From contig CAWCNI010000005.1 of the NCBI GenBank assembly GCA_963796915.1, positions 1 to 64,000 on the forward strand: 64,000 bases of DNA, in the 5' to 3' direction. This document shows, piece by piece, positions 38,231 through 47,759 of this stretch. Under the pieces are notes generated by a model. It was not told the DNA's origin, did no database searches, and saw nothing but the letters and a program-made list of their open reading frames with translations. The position numbers were made by a program, and so were the translations under genes. This DNA is from JAENWD01 sp963796915. GTDB lineage: Bacteria > Acidobacteriota > Vicinamibacteria > Vicinamibacterales > JAENWD01. Numbering within the stretch: position 1 is the first letter of the stretch; every line of letters starts with the position of its first letter.

Positions 38231-38258
38231 AGTATCAAACTGCAAAGAGAAGTGTCAA
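38231..38258 (-). promoter_or_regulatory. Sigma70-like promoter of the act-cox operon
   Basis: On the minus strand, a perfect -35 TTGACA is followed after 16 bases by GATACT. The -35 touches the end of the S9 peptidase gene. A start near 38224 would give a leader of about 165 bases before actA. This is the only good promoter-like pair I saw in the gap. Confidence 0.55.
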
Positions 38259-40279
38259 GGTCGAGGCTGGTCGGATTTCCCGGTTCCGGGCACAGTTTCT
38301 GCGATGAAATCCGTCGCGCGCACGTAGTGCTCGAACCACCACATCTCGGCGTTGTACTTGGCCAGCTGATGTCGGAGCTCCGACCAGCCGTGACCTTCGC
38401 GCGGCGCGACATAGAGGCGCGTCGGCACGTGGAGGCTCTTGAGCGCGCGGAACATCTCCACCGACTGCGGCATCGGGACACGGGGATCGTCCTGCCCGAC
38501 GAAGAACAGCGTCGGCGTCTTCACCGCGGAGACGTATTTGAGCGGCGACTGCTCCCAGTAGACGTCGATCGGCGCGTTGGCCTGCCACGGGGTGCCGCCG
38601 AACCAGGGCGTGCGGTAGGTCCTGATGTCGCTCTGGGCGTACATCGACACCCAGTCCGCGGCACCGGCGCCCGACGAGGCCGCCTTGAACCGGTCGGTGA
38701 AGGTCACCAGTTTATTGGTCATATGACCCCCGGCACTCCAGCCCATCGCGATGAGACGCTCCGGATCGGCGATGCCGCGGCTCACGAGCGCGTCGACGCC
38801 GGCCAGCACGTCGAGGTGCGCGTGCCTGAAATACGCGCCGACCATGTCGCGCAGGAACGCGTTGCCGTAGCCGGTGCTTCCCCGGTAATTCGGCCGTAAA
38901 ACCGCATAACCCTTGCCGGCGAGGACCTGGGCGTAGCTCATTCGGCCGCCCCAGCCGAACTGGTCAGAGGAGGCAGGCCCGCCATGCGTCTGCACGACCA
39001 GCGGCACCCGCTGGCCAGCCGTGTAGGAGGTCGGGTAGAAGAGCAGCCCGTCGATCTTCTGACCGTCCGGGGCGGTCCACTCGACGCGCTCCTGCCGGGC
39101 AATCTGGAACTGTTTGGTCAAATAGCCTAGTTCGTCAGATGCGCGCATTGGTTTGCTCTCTGTGTCCGCGAGCGTCCAGATGTCGCCCGGCCTGGCCGGC
39201 TCCTCGATCAGGAAGACGCTGCGGCGCAGGCCGGCCTCGTACGACCAGCCGGCGATCGAATGCTCGCCCTCGGTGATCTGACGGGGACGGGCCGGGCTGG
39301 CCAGGTCGAACTCGAACAGCTCGCTGTGCACGCCCATGTTGGCCAGCGCGAGCAGTCGCGTCGGGCTCACCCATTCGGCGTCCTCCACTTCGTACGGAAA
39401 GTCCGGCGCGACGAGACGAGCCGAGCCACCTCCGACCGGCACCGTGAACAGGGCGGACTGGTAGTACCCCTCGAACTTGTCGTTGGCGCCGGCAAGGAAC
39501 AGCACCGTGCGCCCGTCGGGCGAAAACGTCGCGCCCTGCTCCGCAACGCCATTGGCCGTCAGCGCGCGCGCGTCGGCGCCGTCGGCGCTCATCACCACGA
39601 CCTCGCCCAGCTCCGCGTCCCCCAGCAGCGGCGTCGGGGCCCGCTCGGCGACAATCTGGCCGCCGTCGCGCGACAGGCGGAACGAGAGGATCGAGAACTC
39701 GCCGCTCGTGATACGCGTCTCGCGCCCGGTGGCCACCGTCACGTACCACAGGTGGCGCGGCTTGTAGTTCTCGTCGAAGCGGAACACGTCGTCTTTTTGC
39801 GTGTTTCTGGCGCGTTCGTCGATGGTCTTGGGGTCGTCCGCCAGGAAATAGATCCTGGCGCCGTCGGGCGACCATGCGATGGCCGAGACTGCCGACGCGT
39901 GTGTCGTCAGCGCGCGCGCCTCACCGCCGGCGGTCGGGAGCAGATGGATCTGGGTGTCGTCTTCCTCGGCGCGTCGGGCCAGAAACGCCAGCGTCTGCCC
40001 GTCCGGAGACCAGCGCGGGCTCGACTCGCCGCGAGTGCCGCGCGTCAGCTGCGCCGCGGGCCCACCAGCCGTCGGAACGCTGAAGATGTGACCGATACGC
40101 TTGTTCTCGGTCCACTCGGGCCGATCCTCGACGAAAGCTATCGTCTTTCCGTCGGGCGAGAGGTGCGGATCCGAGAGGCCGGGCACCGACAGGACGTCGA
40201 CAAACGACATCGGCCTCGGCGGGTTCGGCGCCTGAGCGACGATAATCAGGGCGGCGGCCAGCGCGACAGGAACAGGCAT
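38255..40279 (-). CDS. S9 family prolyl oligopeptidase-type peptidase, exported
   Basis: 674 residues from ATG 40279, which opens a short signal peptide (MPVPVALAAALIIVAQA); the frame is open upstream but overlaps the divergent ABC gene's leader. Residues about 25-400 are WD40-like propeller blades (LSPDGKTIAFVED, WSPDGQTLAFLARR). The C-terminal alpha/beta hydrolase has the triad Ser515 in GWSAGGH, Asp598 in GQDDPRV and His630 in REGHGW. The class cleaves oligopeptides or dipeptides from the N terminus (DPP/acylaminoacyl type). It is divergent from the ABC exporter by 36 bases. Confidence 0.93.
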   Translation of the reverse strand: MPVPVALAAALIIVAQAPNPPRPMSFVDVLSVPGLSDPHLSPDGKTIAFVEDRPEWTENKRIGHIFSVPTAGGPAAQLTRGTRGESSPRWSPDGQTLAFLARRAEEDDTQIHLLPTAGGEARALTTHASAVSAIAWSPDGARIYFLADDPKTIDERARNTQKDDVFRFDENYKPRHLWYVTVATGRETRITSGEFSILSFRLSRDGGQIVAERAPTPLLGDAELGEVVVMSADGADARALTANGVAEQGATFSPDGRTVLFLAGANDKFEGYYQSALFTVPVGGGSARLVAPDFPYEVEDAEWVSPTRLLALANMGVHSELFEFDLASPARPRQITEGEHSIAGWSYEAGLRRSVFLIEEPARPGDIWTLADTESKPMRASDELGYLTKQFQIARQERVEWTAPDGQKIDGLLFYPTSYTAGQRVPLVVQTHGGPASSDQFGWGGRMSYAQVLAGKGYAVLRPNYRGSTGYGNAFLRDMVGAYFRHAHLDVLAGVDALVSRGIADPERLIAMGWSAGGHMTNKLVTFTDRFKAASSGAGAADWVSMYAQSDIRTYRTPWFGGTPWQANAPIDVYWEQSPLKYVSAVKTPTLFFVGQDDPRVPMPQSVEMFRALKSLHVPTRLYVAPREGHGWSELRHQLAKYNAEMWWFEHYVRATDFIAETVPGTGKSDQPRP

Positions 40280-40315
40280 GCCGGATTCTAGTCGCACCCG
40301 TGAGGACTGACGTTT

Positions 40316-41239
40316 GTGACCAACGCCATTCAGCTCGATCAGGTGAACAAGCGATTTGGCAGCCACCAGGCGGTAGCCGACGTGTCCCTGGTCGTGCCGA
40401 CGGGAAGCATCTACGGCTTCATCGGCCCGAACGGCTCGGGCAAGACCACGACGCTGCGGATGATCCTGGACATCATCCGGCCCGATTCCGGGCAGATTCA
40501 GGTGCTCGGTGGCACGAGCATCGCCGGGCTGCGCGACAAAATAGGTTATCTGCCAGAAGAACGCGGCCTCTACAAGAAGATGCGCGTGCGCCGCCTCCTG
40601 CGCTACTACGGACAGCTCAAGGGAAAGTCACAGGAATTCATCGATGGCGAGATAAGTCGGTGGATTGACCTAATCGGCTTGGAGCAATGGCTGGACGAGC
40701 CCGTCGAGTCGCTCTCCAAGGGCATGGCCCAGAAGGTCCAGTTCCTCGCCGCCGTGATCTCCAGGCCCGAGCTGCTGATTCTCGACGAGCCGTTTTCCGG
40801 CCTCGACCCGGTCAATGCCGACGTCCTGCGGGAAGCCGTCCTTGCCGTGCGGAAGCAGGGCACGACGATCGTCTTCAGCACCCACGACATGGGCGTGGCC
40901 GGGAAGATGTGCGACAGGATTTTCATGATCTTCAAGGGCCGCAAGGTGCTCGACGGGACGCTGGGCGACATCCAGTCGGCCTACGGCGCCGACACCGTGC
41001 GGGTGCGCATCGACGGCTCGCCGGATCTGCTGGCGTCACTGCCGGGCGTGTCGAGCGTCGCGGACTACGGGCAGCTGCAGGAGCTCCGCTTCGCCGGCGA
41101 CCCCCAGGCGCTGCTGGCGGCCATGATCGCGCGGACGCAGGTCACCCACTTCGAGGTGACGCGGCCGTCGCTGCACGACATCTTCGTGCGCATCGCGCGG
41201 CCCGCCGCGACGGACATCGGGGAGGGCAGCGGTGCGTAG
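40316..41239 (+). CDS. ABC-2 type exporter, ATP-binding protein
   Basis: 307 residues from GTG 40316. Walker A GPNGSGKTTT at 37-46, a Q-loop-region phrase YLPEERGLY at about 79, signature LSKGM at 133-137, Walker B and catalytic Glu LLILDEPFSGLDP at 153-165, switch His in FSTHDM. The extra 80 residues after the nucleotide-binding domain resemble the regulatory tail of NatA-like ATPases. It overlaps the permease gene by eight bases, so the two form one exporter. NatAB-type systems extrude ions or small molecules; the substrate is not predictable. Confidence 0.93.
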   Translation: MTNAIQLDQVNKRFGSHQAVADVSLVVPTGSIYGFIGPNGSGKTTTLRMILDIIRPDSGQIQVLGGTSIAGLRDKIGYLPEERGLYKKMRVRRLLRYYGQLKGKSQEFIDGEISRWIDLIGLEQWLDEPVESLSKGMAQKVQFLAAVISRPELLILDEPFSGLDPVNADVLREAVLAVRKQGTTIVFSTHDMGVAGKMCDRIFMIFKGRKVLDGTLGDIQSAYGADTVRVRIDGSPDLLASLPGVSSVADYGQLQELRFAGDPQALLAAMIARTQVTHFEVTRPSLHDIFVRIARPAATDIGEGSGA

Positions 41240-42530
41240 GATTCTCATCATCGCGCGATCGGAATTCCTGACCGCGGTCCGCGCCAAGGGCTTCCTGGTG
41301 GGCATCCTGCTGATGCCGGTGCTGTTCGGCGGCACCATTCTCGTCCAGCACGTCGTCGATCGTCAGAGCAACGGCATCGAGCGGCGTGTCGCCGTCATCG
41401 ACGGGACCGGCCAGCTTTTCGAGCCGCTCGAACGTGCCGCGGCCATCTGGAACCAGGGCAACCGGGACGGCGGGAAGAAGGTGGTCGACGGCCCGCGGTT
41501 CGCGCTCGAGCGCGTCCCGGACGGGGCGCTGCGCCAGGCCGACCAGGAGCTGCAGCTCTCGGAGCGCGTGCGCGCCGGCTCGATCTTCGCGTTCGTGGAG
41601 CTGCCGGCGGGCCTGCTGGGCGCCGGCAGCGACGTGAAGATCCGCTACTACTCGGCCGCGCCGGCCTACCGCGACCTTCCCGACTGGCTGCAGCGGACGG
41701 TGCTCAAGGAGGTGGTCGTCCGCCGGTTCGAGCAGGCCAAGGTCAGCCCGCTCGTCGTCGCGGCGCTGCTGAAGCCGATTGCCACCGAGGAGCTCGGCCT
41801 CCTCGATCGCGCCCCGGACGGATCGGTCCGCGCCGCGCAGACGATCGATCGCGTTCGGACCGAGGGCATTCCCGTCGCCCTGATGTTCCTGCTGTTCCTG
41901 ATCGTCGTGATGACGGCGCCTCCGCTGCTCAACAGCGTGCTCGAGGAGAAGATGAGCCGCATCAGCGAAGTGCTGCTCGGCTCGGTGACGCCGTTCGAGC
42001 TGATGGCAGGCAAGCTCCTGTCGAGCACCGCGGTGTCAGTGACGCTGTCGCTCGTCTACCTGGCCGGCGCCGCGGTCACCGCGCAGCGCTGGGGCTATCT
42101 CGACGCGATCGAGCCGCGGCTGGTCGCCTGGTTCATCGGCTTCCTGCTGTTGTCGGTGCTGACGTTCGGCTCGATCTTCATCGCGCTGGGGTCGGCGTGC
42201 AGCGACCTGCGCGACGCGCAGAGCCTGATGACGCCGGCCATGATGCTGATGATGCTGCCGGCCTTCACCTGGACCGCCGTCCTGCGCGCGCCGCAAAGCG
42301 GGTTCGCCATCGGGGCGTCGCTCTTTCCGCTGGCGACGCCGTTCCTCATGTTCCTCCGCCTGTCGCTCCCCGAGCGCCCGCCGGCGTGGCAGCTGGCGCT
42401 CGGGATCGGTCTGTGCCTGGTGACAGTGTCGGCCGTCCTCTGGGCCGCCGGCCGCGTGGTGCGCGTCGGCCTGCTGATGCAGGGCAAGGGCGCGAGCTTC
42501 GCCGAGCTGTGGCGCTGGATCCGCGCGTAG
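41232..42530 (+). CDS. ABC-2 type exporter, permease
   Basis: 432 residues from GTG 41232, overlapping the ATPase gene. One N-terminal helix (about 19-37) is followed by a large extracytoplasmic domain of about 170 residues. A cluster of five or six helices then begins at IPVALMFLLFLIVVMTAPP and contains the ABC-2 phrase EEKMSRISEVLLGSVTPFEL. This is the NatB/YhaP layout. It converges with the DUF2330 gene 29 bases away. Confidence 0.92.
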   Translation: MRRILIIARSEFLTAVRAKGFLVGILLMPVLFGGTILVQHVVDRQSNGIERRVAVIDGTGQLFEPLERAAAIWNQGNRDGGKKVVDGPRFALERVPDGALRQADQELQLSERVRAGSIFAFVELPAGLLGAGSDVKIRYYSAAPAYRDLPDWLQRTVLKEVVVRRFEQAKVSPLVVAALLKPIATEELGLLDRAPDGSVRAAQTIDRVRTEGIPVALMFLLFLIVVMTAPPLLNSVLEEKMSRISEVLLGSVTPFELMAGKLLSSTAVSVTLSLVYLAGAAVTAQRWGYLDAIEPRLVAWFIGFLLLSVLTFGSIFIALGSACSDLRDAQSLMTPAMMLMMLPAFTWTAVLRAPQSGFAIGASLFPLATPFLMFLRLSLPERPPAWQLALGIGLCLVTVSAVLWAAGRVVRVGLLMQGKGASFAELWRWIRA

Positions 42531-42559
42531 TCATCGACGGCCCGCTTCGCACCGCGTCC

Positions 42560-43921
42560 CTACTTCCAGAGTCGCTGCCACCACGAGGCGTCCGACGCCT
42601 CCGGCGCCGGAAGCGCCGCGCGCTTCCTGATCTCGTCGGGCCGCCACCCGGTAAGCGTCGCGAGCGTCTGCACTTCGCGCTCCTGGCGCTCGACGAGCTG
42701 ACGCCGGTAGTCGGTCGCCGCAGCGCACGTGGCCTCGCCGGTCCACGGGTGCTGCAGCACGTAGCGGCCCTGGAAGTTCTCGCGGTCACCGGTCTGCTGG
42801 AACACCAGATCCTCCGGGAAGTGCGCGGCGTCGTACCTGACGTGCAGCCGCGTGACGAACACGTCACCTCCGCCGGATGATGGGCGCAGCAGCGGTCGCG
42901 GCGACGGCGGCGCGCCGCCGTCGTCTTGCCAGAACACCCCGAGCGACTGCAATTCCTGATTCGAGAGCGGGTCGGCGGCGCACGGGTCGCACCAGGCCGT
43001 GTCCCACGCGTACTCGAGGAACACCGCCTGCATGTCCTCGCGCCGCACCTGCTCGCTGAACATCGCGCGGTAGAAATGCGAGAAGTCGTTCTTGATGTGC
43101 GTCGGGATCGCCATGCCCGAGGGCAGCTTGACAGTGCGATAGTTCGTCGTCTCCACGCGTCCTGTACGCGTCAGGGCGAAGACGAACAGATCCTGCGCGC
43201 CGTCGGCGTTCACCATCCCCAGGCGGATCGGCAGCATGAACTTCGGGGAGTTGTAGGCGACCTGCAGCGGACGCAGGCTGGAGTAGCCAAGCCGGCTCTG
43301 CTCGCCAAGGTTCACGCGGGCGACGAAGAAGCGCATGTTCTGGCGGATGTAGCTGCCGAGCACCGCATTCGCACCGGCTGGAATCTTGTAGCCGTTCTCC
43401 GTCAGCCACGTCGACAACCCCGCGCTCTCCTTCGCCGAGAGGATGACGATGTCGTATTCGCCGACGGTGTATTGCGCTTCGACGGCCACGCCGAGCGCGC
43501 GGGCCCGCCGATCCTTCTCGTCGCTCATGCGGCCGGCGGCCATCGGCGCGGCCGCAGACTTCAACGCCTCGTAGCGGCGTTCGAGGCAGGGGTTGTCGTC
43601 GAAGTACTCGACGAGCCGCGGCGCCGTGAACGCGTCGAGATGATCGACGAGCGCACGATCCGCCACGTGAATCTGCCCCTTCTCGAGGAACGTGGGCACC
43701 GGAATGACGACAGCGAACTCCTTCGGGTCGCCTTTGAAGTCGTTGGCCATCGTGAGGACTGTGCGATCGCCGTCGCGCACCAGCACGACCTGCGATGACC
43801 GGTTGAAGATCTTCGTGTCGGCCTTGGCGACATAGAAGCCGCAGAAGGCGCGGACGGCATCAGCGCGCCACAGCAACAGCAGGGCGGTCGTGCAGGCGAT
43901 CGTGAGCAGCAAGCGGCGCAT
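42560..43921 (-). CDS. DUF2330 domain protein, exported
   Basis: 453 residues from ATG 43921, the start of a signal peptide (MRRLLLTIACTTALLLLWRADAVRAFCGFYV). The family hallmark is the Cys and FYVAK right after the signal, followed by NRSSQVVLVRDGDRTVLTM and VVIPVPTFL. Several Cys pairs lie in the C-terminal third (WCDPCAADPL). Function is unknown. The start lies 62 bases inside the 3' end of the RnfD-like gene in another frame, so the two are probably translated together. No other rnf genes are nearby. Confidence 0.85.
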   Translation of the reverse strand: MRRLLLTIACTTALLLLWRADAVRAFCGFYVAKADTKIFNRSSQVVLVRDGDRTVLTMANDFKGDPKEFAVVIPVPTFLEKGQIHVADRALVDHLDAFTAPRLVEYFDDNPCLERRYEALKSAAAPMAAGRMSDEKDRRARALGVAVEAQYTVGEYDIVILSAKESAGLSTWLTENGYKIPAGANAVLGSYIRQNMRFFVARVNLGEQSRLGYSSLRPLQVAYNSPKFMLPIRLGMVNADGAQDLFVFALTRTGRVETTNYRTVKLPSGMAIPTHIKNDFSHFYRAMFSEQVRREDMQAVFLEYAWDTAWCDPCAADPLSNQELQSLGVFWQDDGGAPPSPRPLLRPSSGGGDVFVTRLHVRYDAAHFPEDLVFQQTGDRENFQGRYVLQHPWTGEATCAAATDYRRQLVERQEREVQTLATLTGWRPDEIRKRAALPAPEASDASWWQRLWK

Positions 43922-44735
43922 GGGACTGTTCCTCCAGAAGCTGGTGCGACCGGGCGGGCCACGCGTAGCGCGCACCGGGCAGCAGGGAATCGATGACGGG
44001 CACGAGCGGCGAACAGGCCGCCAATGCCCAGAGCGGGCCATTGGTGTGAAACAGCCGGAACTGGACGTACCAGGCGCCGGCCGCGACGAGCGCGGCAAAC
44101 AACACGCGCCCGGCGCGAGAGTCGGGCGTGGACTTCGGGTCGGAGATCATGAAGAACGCGAACAGCAGCAAGGCCCCGCCCTGCAGTTGATGGAGCGGGA
44201 TGCCACGCGCGTCACCCAGCCACCACGCACGGCCTGCCAGCAGCGCGGCATACGAGGCAAGGAAGGCAATCGTGACGTCGGCCCGCGAGGCCCGCGTGAC
44301 CACCAGGCTGCCCAGGCACGCCATCAGGAACGCAAACCATCCGACGCTTCCCCACTGGCCCGGCGACACCCAGGCCCTGTCGCTGGCGATCAGCAGCGCG
44401 ACGACGGCGATGTTGGTCGGGTTGAAGACGTGCTTGCCGCGGAGCCGGATGACGAATTTGCTGCTGACTGCAATCGCGGCAGCCGCCGCGGCCAGCCACG
44501 GGTCGGCCGTCCGGAACAGCAGGCAGAGGGACAGACCGGAGATGAGCGGGCTTCTGGCGTCGAACGCCGGCAGCCGCCAGAGCCTGGTGCAGGCCAGCTG
44601 CATGCCGAGGCACACGCCGACGATCAAGGCGGCGCGGGCGGGCGTGATGTCGAATCCAAGGGCCGCCCATCCGTATCCGAGCAGACCGGCAAGGACGGCG
44701 ATCTGATAGAGACGCGGGTCGAAACGGGGCGGCAT
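43860..44735 (-). CDS. RnfD/NqrB-like membrane protein, stand-alone
   Basis: 291 residues from ATG 44735; the frame is open further upstream but only opposite the divergent permease. About eight to ten helices are present with family phrases FDARSPLISGLSLCLL, GKHVFNPTNIAVVALL and ALLLFAFFMISDPKSTP, as in the RnfD/NqrB FMN-binding membrane subunit. No RnfABCEG genes accompany it. Paired with DUF2330 it might form a small redox or flavin-linked module; this is speculative. The last 62 bases overlap the DUF2330 start region. Confidence 0.82.
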   Translation of the reverse strand: MPPRFDPRLYQIAVLAGLLGYGWAALGFDITPARAALIVGVCLGMQLACTRLWRLPAFDARSPLISGLSLCLLFRTADPWLAAAAAAIAVSSKFVIRLRGKHVFNPTNIAVVALLIASDRAWVSPGQWGSVGWFAFLMACLGSLVVTRASRADVTIAFLASYAALLAGRAWWLGDARGIPLHQLQGGALLLFAFFMISDPKSTPDSRAGRVLFAALVAAGAWYVQFRLFHTNGPLWALAACSPLVPVIDSLLPGARYAWPARSHQLLEEQSHAPLAAHDRLHDRPAVAVAR

Positions 44736-44810
44736 GTCGGTAGAACGAAGGAAGGGAAGGTTCTTGCAGCGACGCTCGAACTTCGAACTGCCCTTTCCGT
44801 ATTCTTCGAC

Positions 44811-47264
44811 ATGCGCCTTTCCCACAGCTTGCGGGGACTGCTCCGGGTGCCGGCGTTCACTGGCCTGGTGGTCGTGACGCTGGCCCTCGGCATCGCCGCC
44901 AATACGGCCATTTTCAGCGTGATTCAGGCCGTCCTCCTCAAGCCGCTGCCCTTCCACGACCCCGAGCAGCTGGTGGACGTCGATCACCGGGCCCCCGGCG
45001 TCAACCTCGAGCACGCCGGGTCGGCAGCGTTTCTCTACTTCACCTACCGCGAGGACGCCAAGAGCTTCCAGGACGTCGGCATGTGGGGGGTCGATACCTT
45101 CAGCGTGACCGGTATCGGCGAGCCGGAGGAAGTGCGCGGGCTGGTGGTGACTGACGCCGTGCTGCCGATGCTGGGCATCCAGCCGGCCGTCGGCCGGCTG
45201 TTCACGCGGCAGGACGACTCACCGGGCAGCCCCGAGACTGTCGTCCTCACCTATCAGTACTGGCAAAGCCGGTTCGGCGGGGATCGCGCGGTCGCAGGGC
45301 GCCGGATCGTCATGGACGGCGTGCCGCGGGACATCATCGGCGTGTTGCCGGCTGACTTCCGGTTCCTCGACCAGAAGCCCTCGATCGTCGCCCCGATGCG
45401 CCTCGATCGCAAGGACACCCATCTCGGACAGTTCAACTACTCGGGCATCGCCAGGCTGAAGCCGGGAGTGACGCTGGCGCAGGCGACGGCCGACGTCACG
45501 CGCCTGGTGCCGGTGTCCCTCACGCGCTTTCCGCCGTTCCCGGGCTACAACGCGAAGATGTTCGAGGAAGCGCGGCTCGCGCCGGTGCTCCAGCCGCTCG
45601 CCGTCCGCGAGACTGGCGACATCACCACGGTGCTCTGGGTCCTCATGGGAACCGTTGGCGTGGTCCTGCTCATCGCGTGCGCCAACGTCGCCAACCTCAT
45701 GCTGGTGCGCGCCGACGCGCGACAGCAGGAACTGGCCGTGCGGTCCGCCCTCGGCGCCAGCCGCGGACGCATCGTCGGCGAGCTGCTGACTGAGAGCGTC
45801 ATGCTGGGAGTCGTCGGCGGGCTGCTGGGCGTCGGTCTCGCGTACGGCGCGCTACGCATCCTGACGGCTCTCGCACCGGCCAACCTGCCGCGCGTGGAGC
45901 AGATCGGCATCGACGGCACCGTGCTGATCTTCGCGCTGGCGATCTCAGTCGGATCGGGCCTGCTGTTCGGCGTCATTCCGGCGTTCCGGCACGCCGGGCT
46001 GTCGCTGGCCACCGCGCTCAGGGCCGGAGGACGCGCGCTCAGCGAGAGCCGGGAACGTCGTCGCGCCCGCAGCGTGCTGGTCGTCGTGCAGGTGGCGCTC
46101 GCGCTCGTCCTGCTGGTGAGCTCGGGCCTGATGATCCGCACGTTCCAGGCCCTGCGCCAGGTGCAGCCGGGATTCACTGACGCCGCGCACCTCCAGACGC
46201 TGCGCATCTTCATCCCGCAGTCGCAGATCAAGGAGCCGCTCGCGGTCGCGCAGGCCGAGGAGCAGATCCTGAACCGGATTGCCGCGGTCCCCGGCGTCGA
46301 GTCGGTGGCGCTCACGAGCATCCTGCCGATGGACGGCGGTGGCTGGCACGACCCGATCTTCGCGGAAGACAAGGTCTACACCGAGTCGCAGATCCCGCCC
46401 CTGCGCGTCTTCAAGTTCGTCTCGCCGGGATTCACCAGGACGATGGGCAGCCGGATTATCGCGGGCCGCGACTTCACCTGGACCGACGCCTACGAGCGAC
46501 GGAAGGTGGGCATGGTGTCCGAGAATCTCGCCCGCGAGTTGTGGCAGACACCCGAGGCGGCGATTGGCAAACGCATCCGCGAAAACCCCAGGGCGCCGTG
46601 GCGGGAAGTCGTCGGCGTTGTCGGGGACGAGCGCACCGACGGCGTGAACCAGAAGGCGCCCACGACCGTGCTCTGGCCGATCCTCACGGCCGAATTCACC
46701 GGCGACGAGACGTCCGTGCGGCGGTCGATGTCCTACGTGATCCGCACGCACCGCGCCGGAACGAGCGCGTTGACGAGCGAGATCGGCAAAGCCGTCTGGT
46801 CGATCAACCCGAACCTGCCACTCGCCGCTGTCCGCACGCTCCAGGAGATCTACGACCGGTCGCTCGCCACGACGTCGTTCACGCTGGTCATGCTGGCCAT
46901 CGCCGGTGGCATGGCCCTGCTGCTCGGCGTGGCCGGTATCTACGGCGTCATCTCCTACTCGGTCTCGCAGCGGACGCGAGAGATCGGGATCCGGATGGCG
47001 CTCGGCGCACGCGCCAACGACGTTCGCGGCATGTTCGTCCGCTACGGCTTCACGCTGGCGGCCATCGGCATCGCGTTCGGCCTCGTCGCCTCGGTGTTGT
47101 GTACGCGGCTGCTGGGCTCGCTGCTCTACGACACCAGTCCCCTCGATCCGCTGACGTACGTGGCCGTGTCTCTGGGACTGGTGGCCGCAGCGGCCCTCGC
47201 CAGCTACGGCCCGGCTGCCCGTGCGACCTCCCTCAATCCCGTCGAGTCGCTGCGCTCGGAGTGA
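44811..47264 (+). CDS. ADOP permease (FtsX/MacB type), first copy
   Basis: 817 residues from ATG 44811. It has the duplicated MacB-type plan: first helix at about 15-35 (GLVVVTLALGIAANTAIFSV), a periplasmic MacB-PCD domain, a three-helix FtsX block (VVLLIACANVANLMLVRA; SALGASRGRIVGELL), a second helix plus periplasmic domain, and a final FtsX block ending ATSLNPVESLRSE. This is the Acidobacterial Duplicated Orphan Permease family, which lacks an adjacent ATPase, as here. The role may be efflux or envelope signalling using an unlinked ATPase. Divergent from the RnfD-like gene. Confidence 0.92.
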   Translation: MRLSHSLRGLLRVPAFTGLVVVTLALGIAANTAIFSVIQAVLLKPLPFHDPEQLVDVDHRAPGVNLEHAGSAAFLYFTYREDAKSFQDVGMWGVDTFSVTGIGEPEEVRGLVVTDAVLPMLGIQPAVGRLFTRQDDSPGSPETVVLTYQYWQSRFGGDRAVAGRRIVMDGVPRDIIGVLPADFRFLDQKPSIVAPMRLDRKDTHLGQFNYSGIARLKPGVTLAQATADVTRLVPVSLTRFPPFPGYNAKMFEEARLAPVLQPLAVRETGDITTVLWVLMGTVGVVLLIACANVANLMLVRADARQQELAVRSALGASRGRIVGELLTESVMLGVVGGLLGVGLAYGALRILTALAPANLPRVEQIGIDGTVLIFALAISVGSGLLFGVIPAFRHAGLSLATALRAGGRALSESRERRRARSVLVVVQVALALVLLVSSGLMIRTFQALRQVQPGFTDAAHLQTLRIFIPQSQIKEPLAVAQAEEQILNRIAAVPGVESVALTSILPMDGGGWHDPIFAEDKVYTESQIPPLRVFKFVSPGFTRTMGSRIIAGRDFTWTDAYERRKVGMVSENLARELWQTPEAAIGKRIRENPRAPWREVVGVVGDERTDGVNQKAPTTVLWPILTAEFTGDETSVRRSMSYVIRTHRAGTSALTSEIGKAVWSINPNLPLAAVRTLQEIYDRSLATTSFTLVMLAIAGGMALLLGVAGIYGVISYSVSQRTREIGIRMALGARANDVRGMFVRYGFTLAAIGIAFGLVASVLCTRLLGSLLYDTSPLDPLTYVAVSLGLVAAAALASYGPAARATSLNPVESLRSE

Positions 47265-47284
47265 GCCGGGGATAGAATCAGTTC

Positions 47285-47740
47285 ATGATGCGAACGCTGA
47301 GTCTCTCGGTCGCGCTCGTCGCCGCGCTGGCCGTCGCGCCGGCCGGCGCCCAGGCCCCTGCCGGACCCCGGATGACAGTCTTCAAGTCTCCGACGTGCGG
47401 CTGCTGCCGCAACTGGGTCGAGCACATGAAGAAGGCCGGATTCGACCTCCAGGTCAACGACGTGCCGAACGTCGGCGACGTCAAGGCCGCCAACCACGTG
47501 CCGGGCGATCTCGCGTCGTGCCACACGGCACTCGTGGACGGTTACGTCATCGAAGGGCACGTGCCCGCCGATGTCGTGCGCCGGCTGCTCGCGGAGCGGC
47601 CGGCGGGGGTCAAGGGACTCGCGGTGGCCGGCATGCCCATGGGATCGCCGGGCATGGAGAGCAGCGACGGCACGACCTCCCATTACAACGTGATGGCCTT
47701 CGACGCGACCGGCGGCTCGCGCGTCTACGCGTCGCGCTGA
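47285..47740 (+). CDS. DUF411 metal-binding protein, exported
   Basis: 151 residues with a signal peptide (1-22, ending AGAQ). The DUF411 core has PTCGCCRNWVEHMKKAGF with CGCC at 38-41, a conserved CHTALVDGYVIEGHVPADVV, and a Met-rich segment VAGMPMGSPGM. Members bind copper or other soft metals and often lie near copper-resistance or oxidase genes. It starts 20 bases after the ADOP permease and precedes the M1 aminopeptidase by 19, so it may be part of one transcript. Confidence 0.9.
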   Translation: MMRTLSLSVALVAALAVAPAGAQAPAGPRMTVFKSPTCGCCRNWVEHMKKAGFDLQVNDVPNVGDVKAANHVPGDLASCHTALVDGYVIEGHVPADVVRRLLAERPAGVKGLAVAGMPMGSPGMESSDGTTSHYNVMAFDATGGSRVYASR

Positions 47741-47759
47741 CACGCCGCCGATCACGTCG

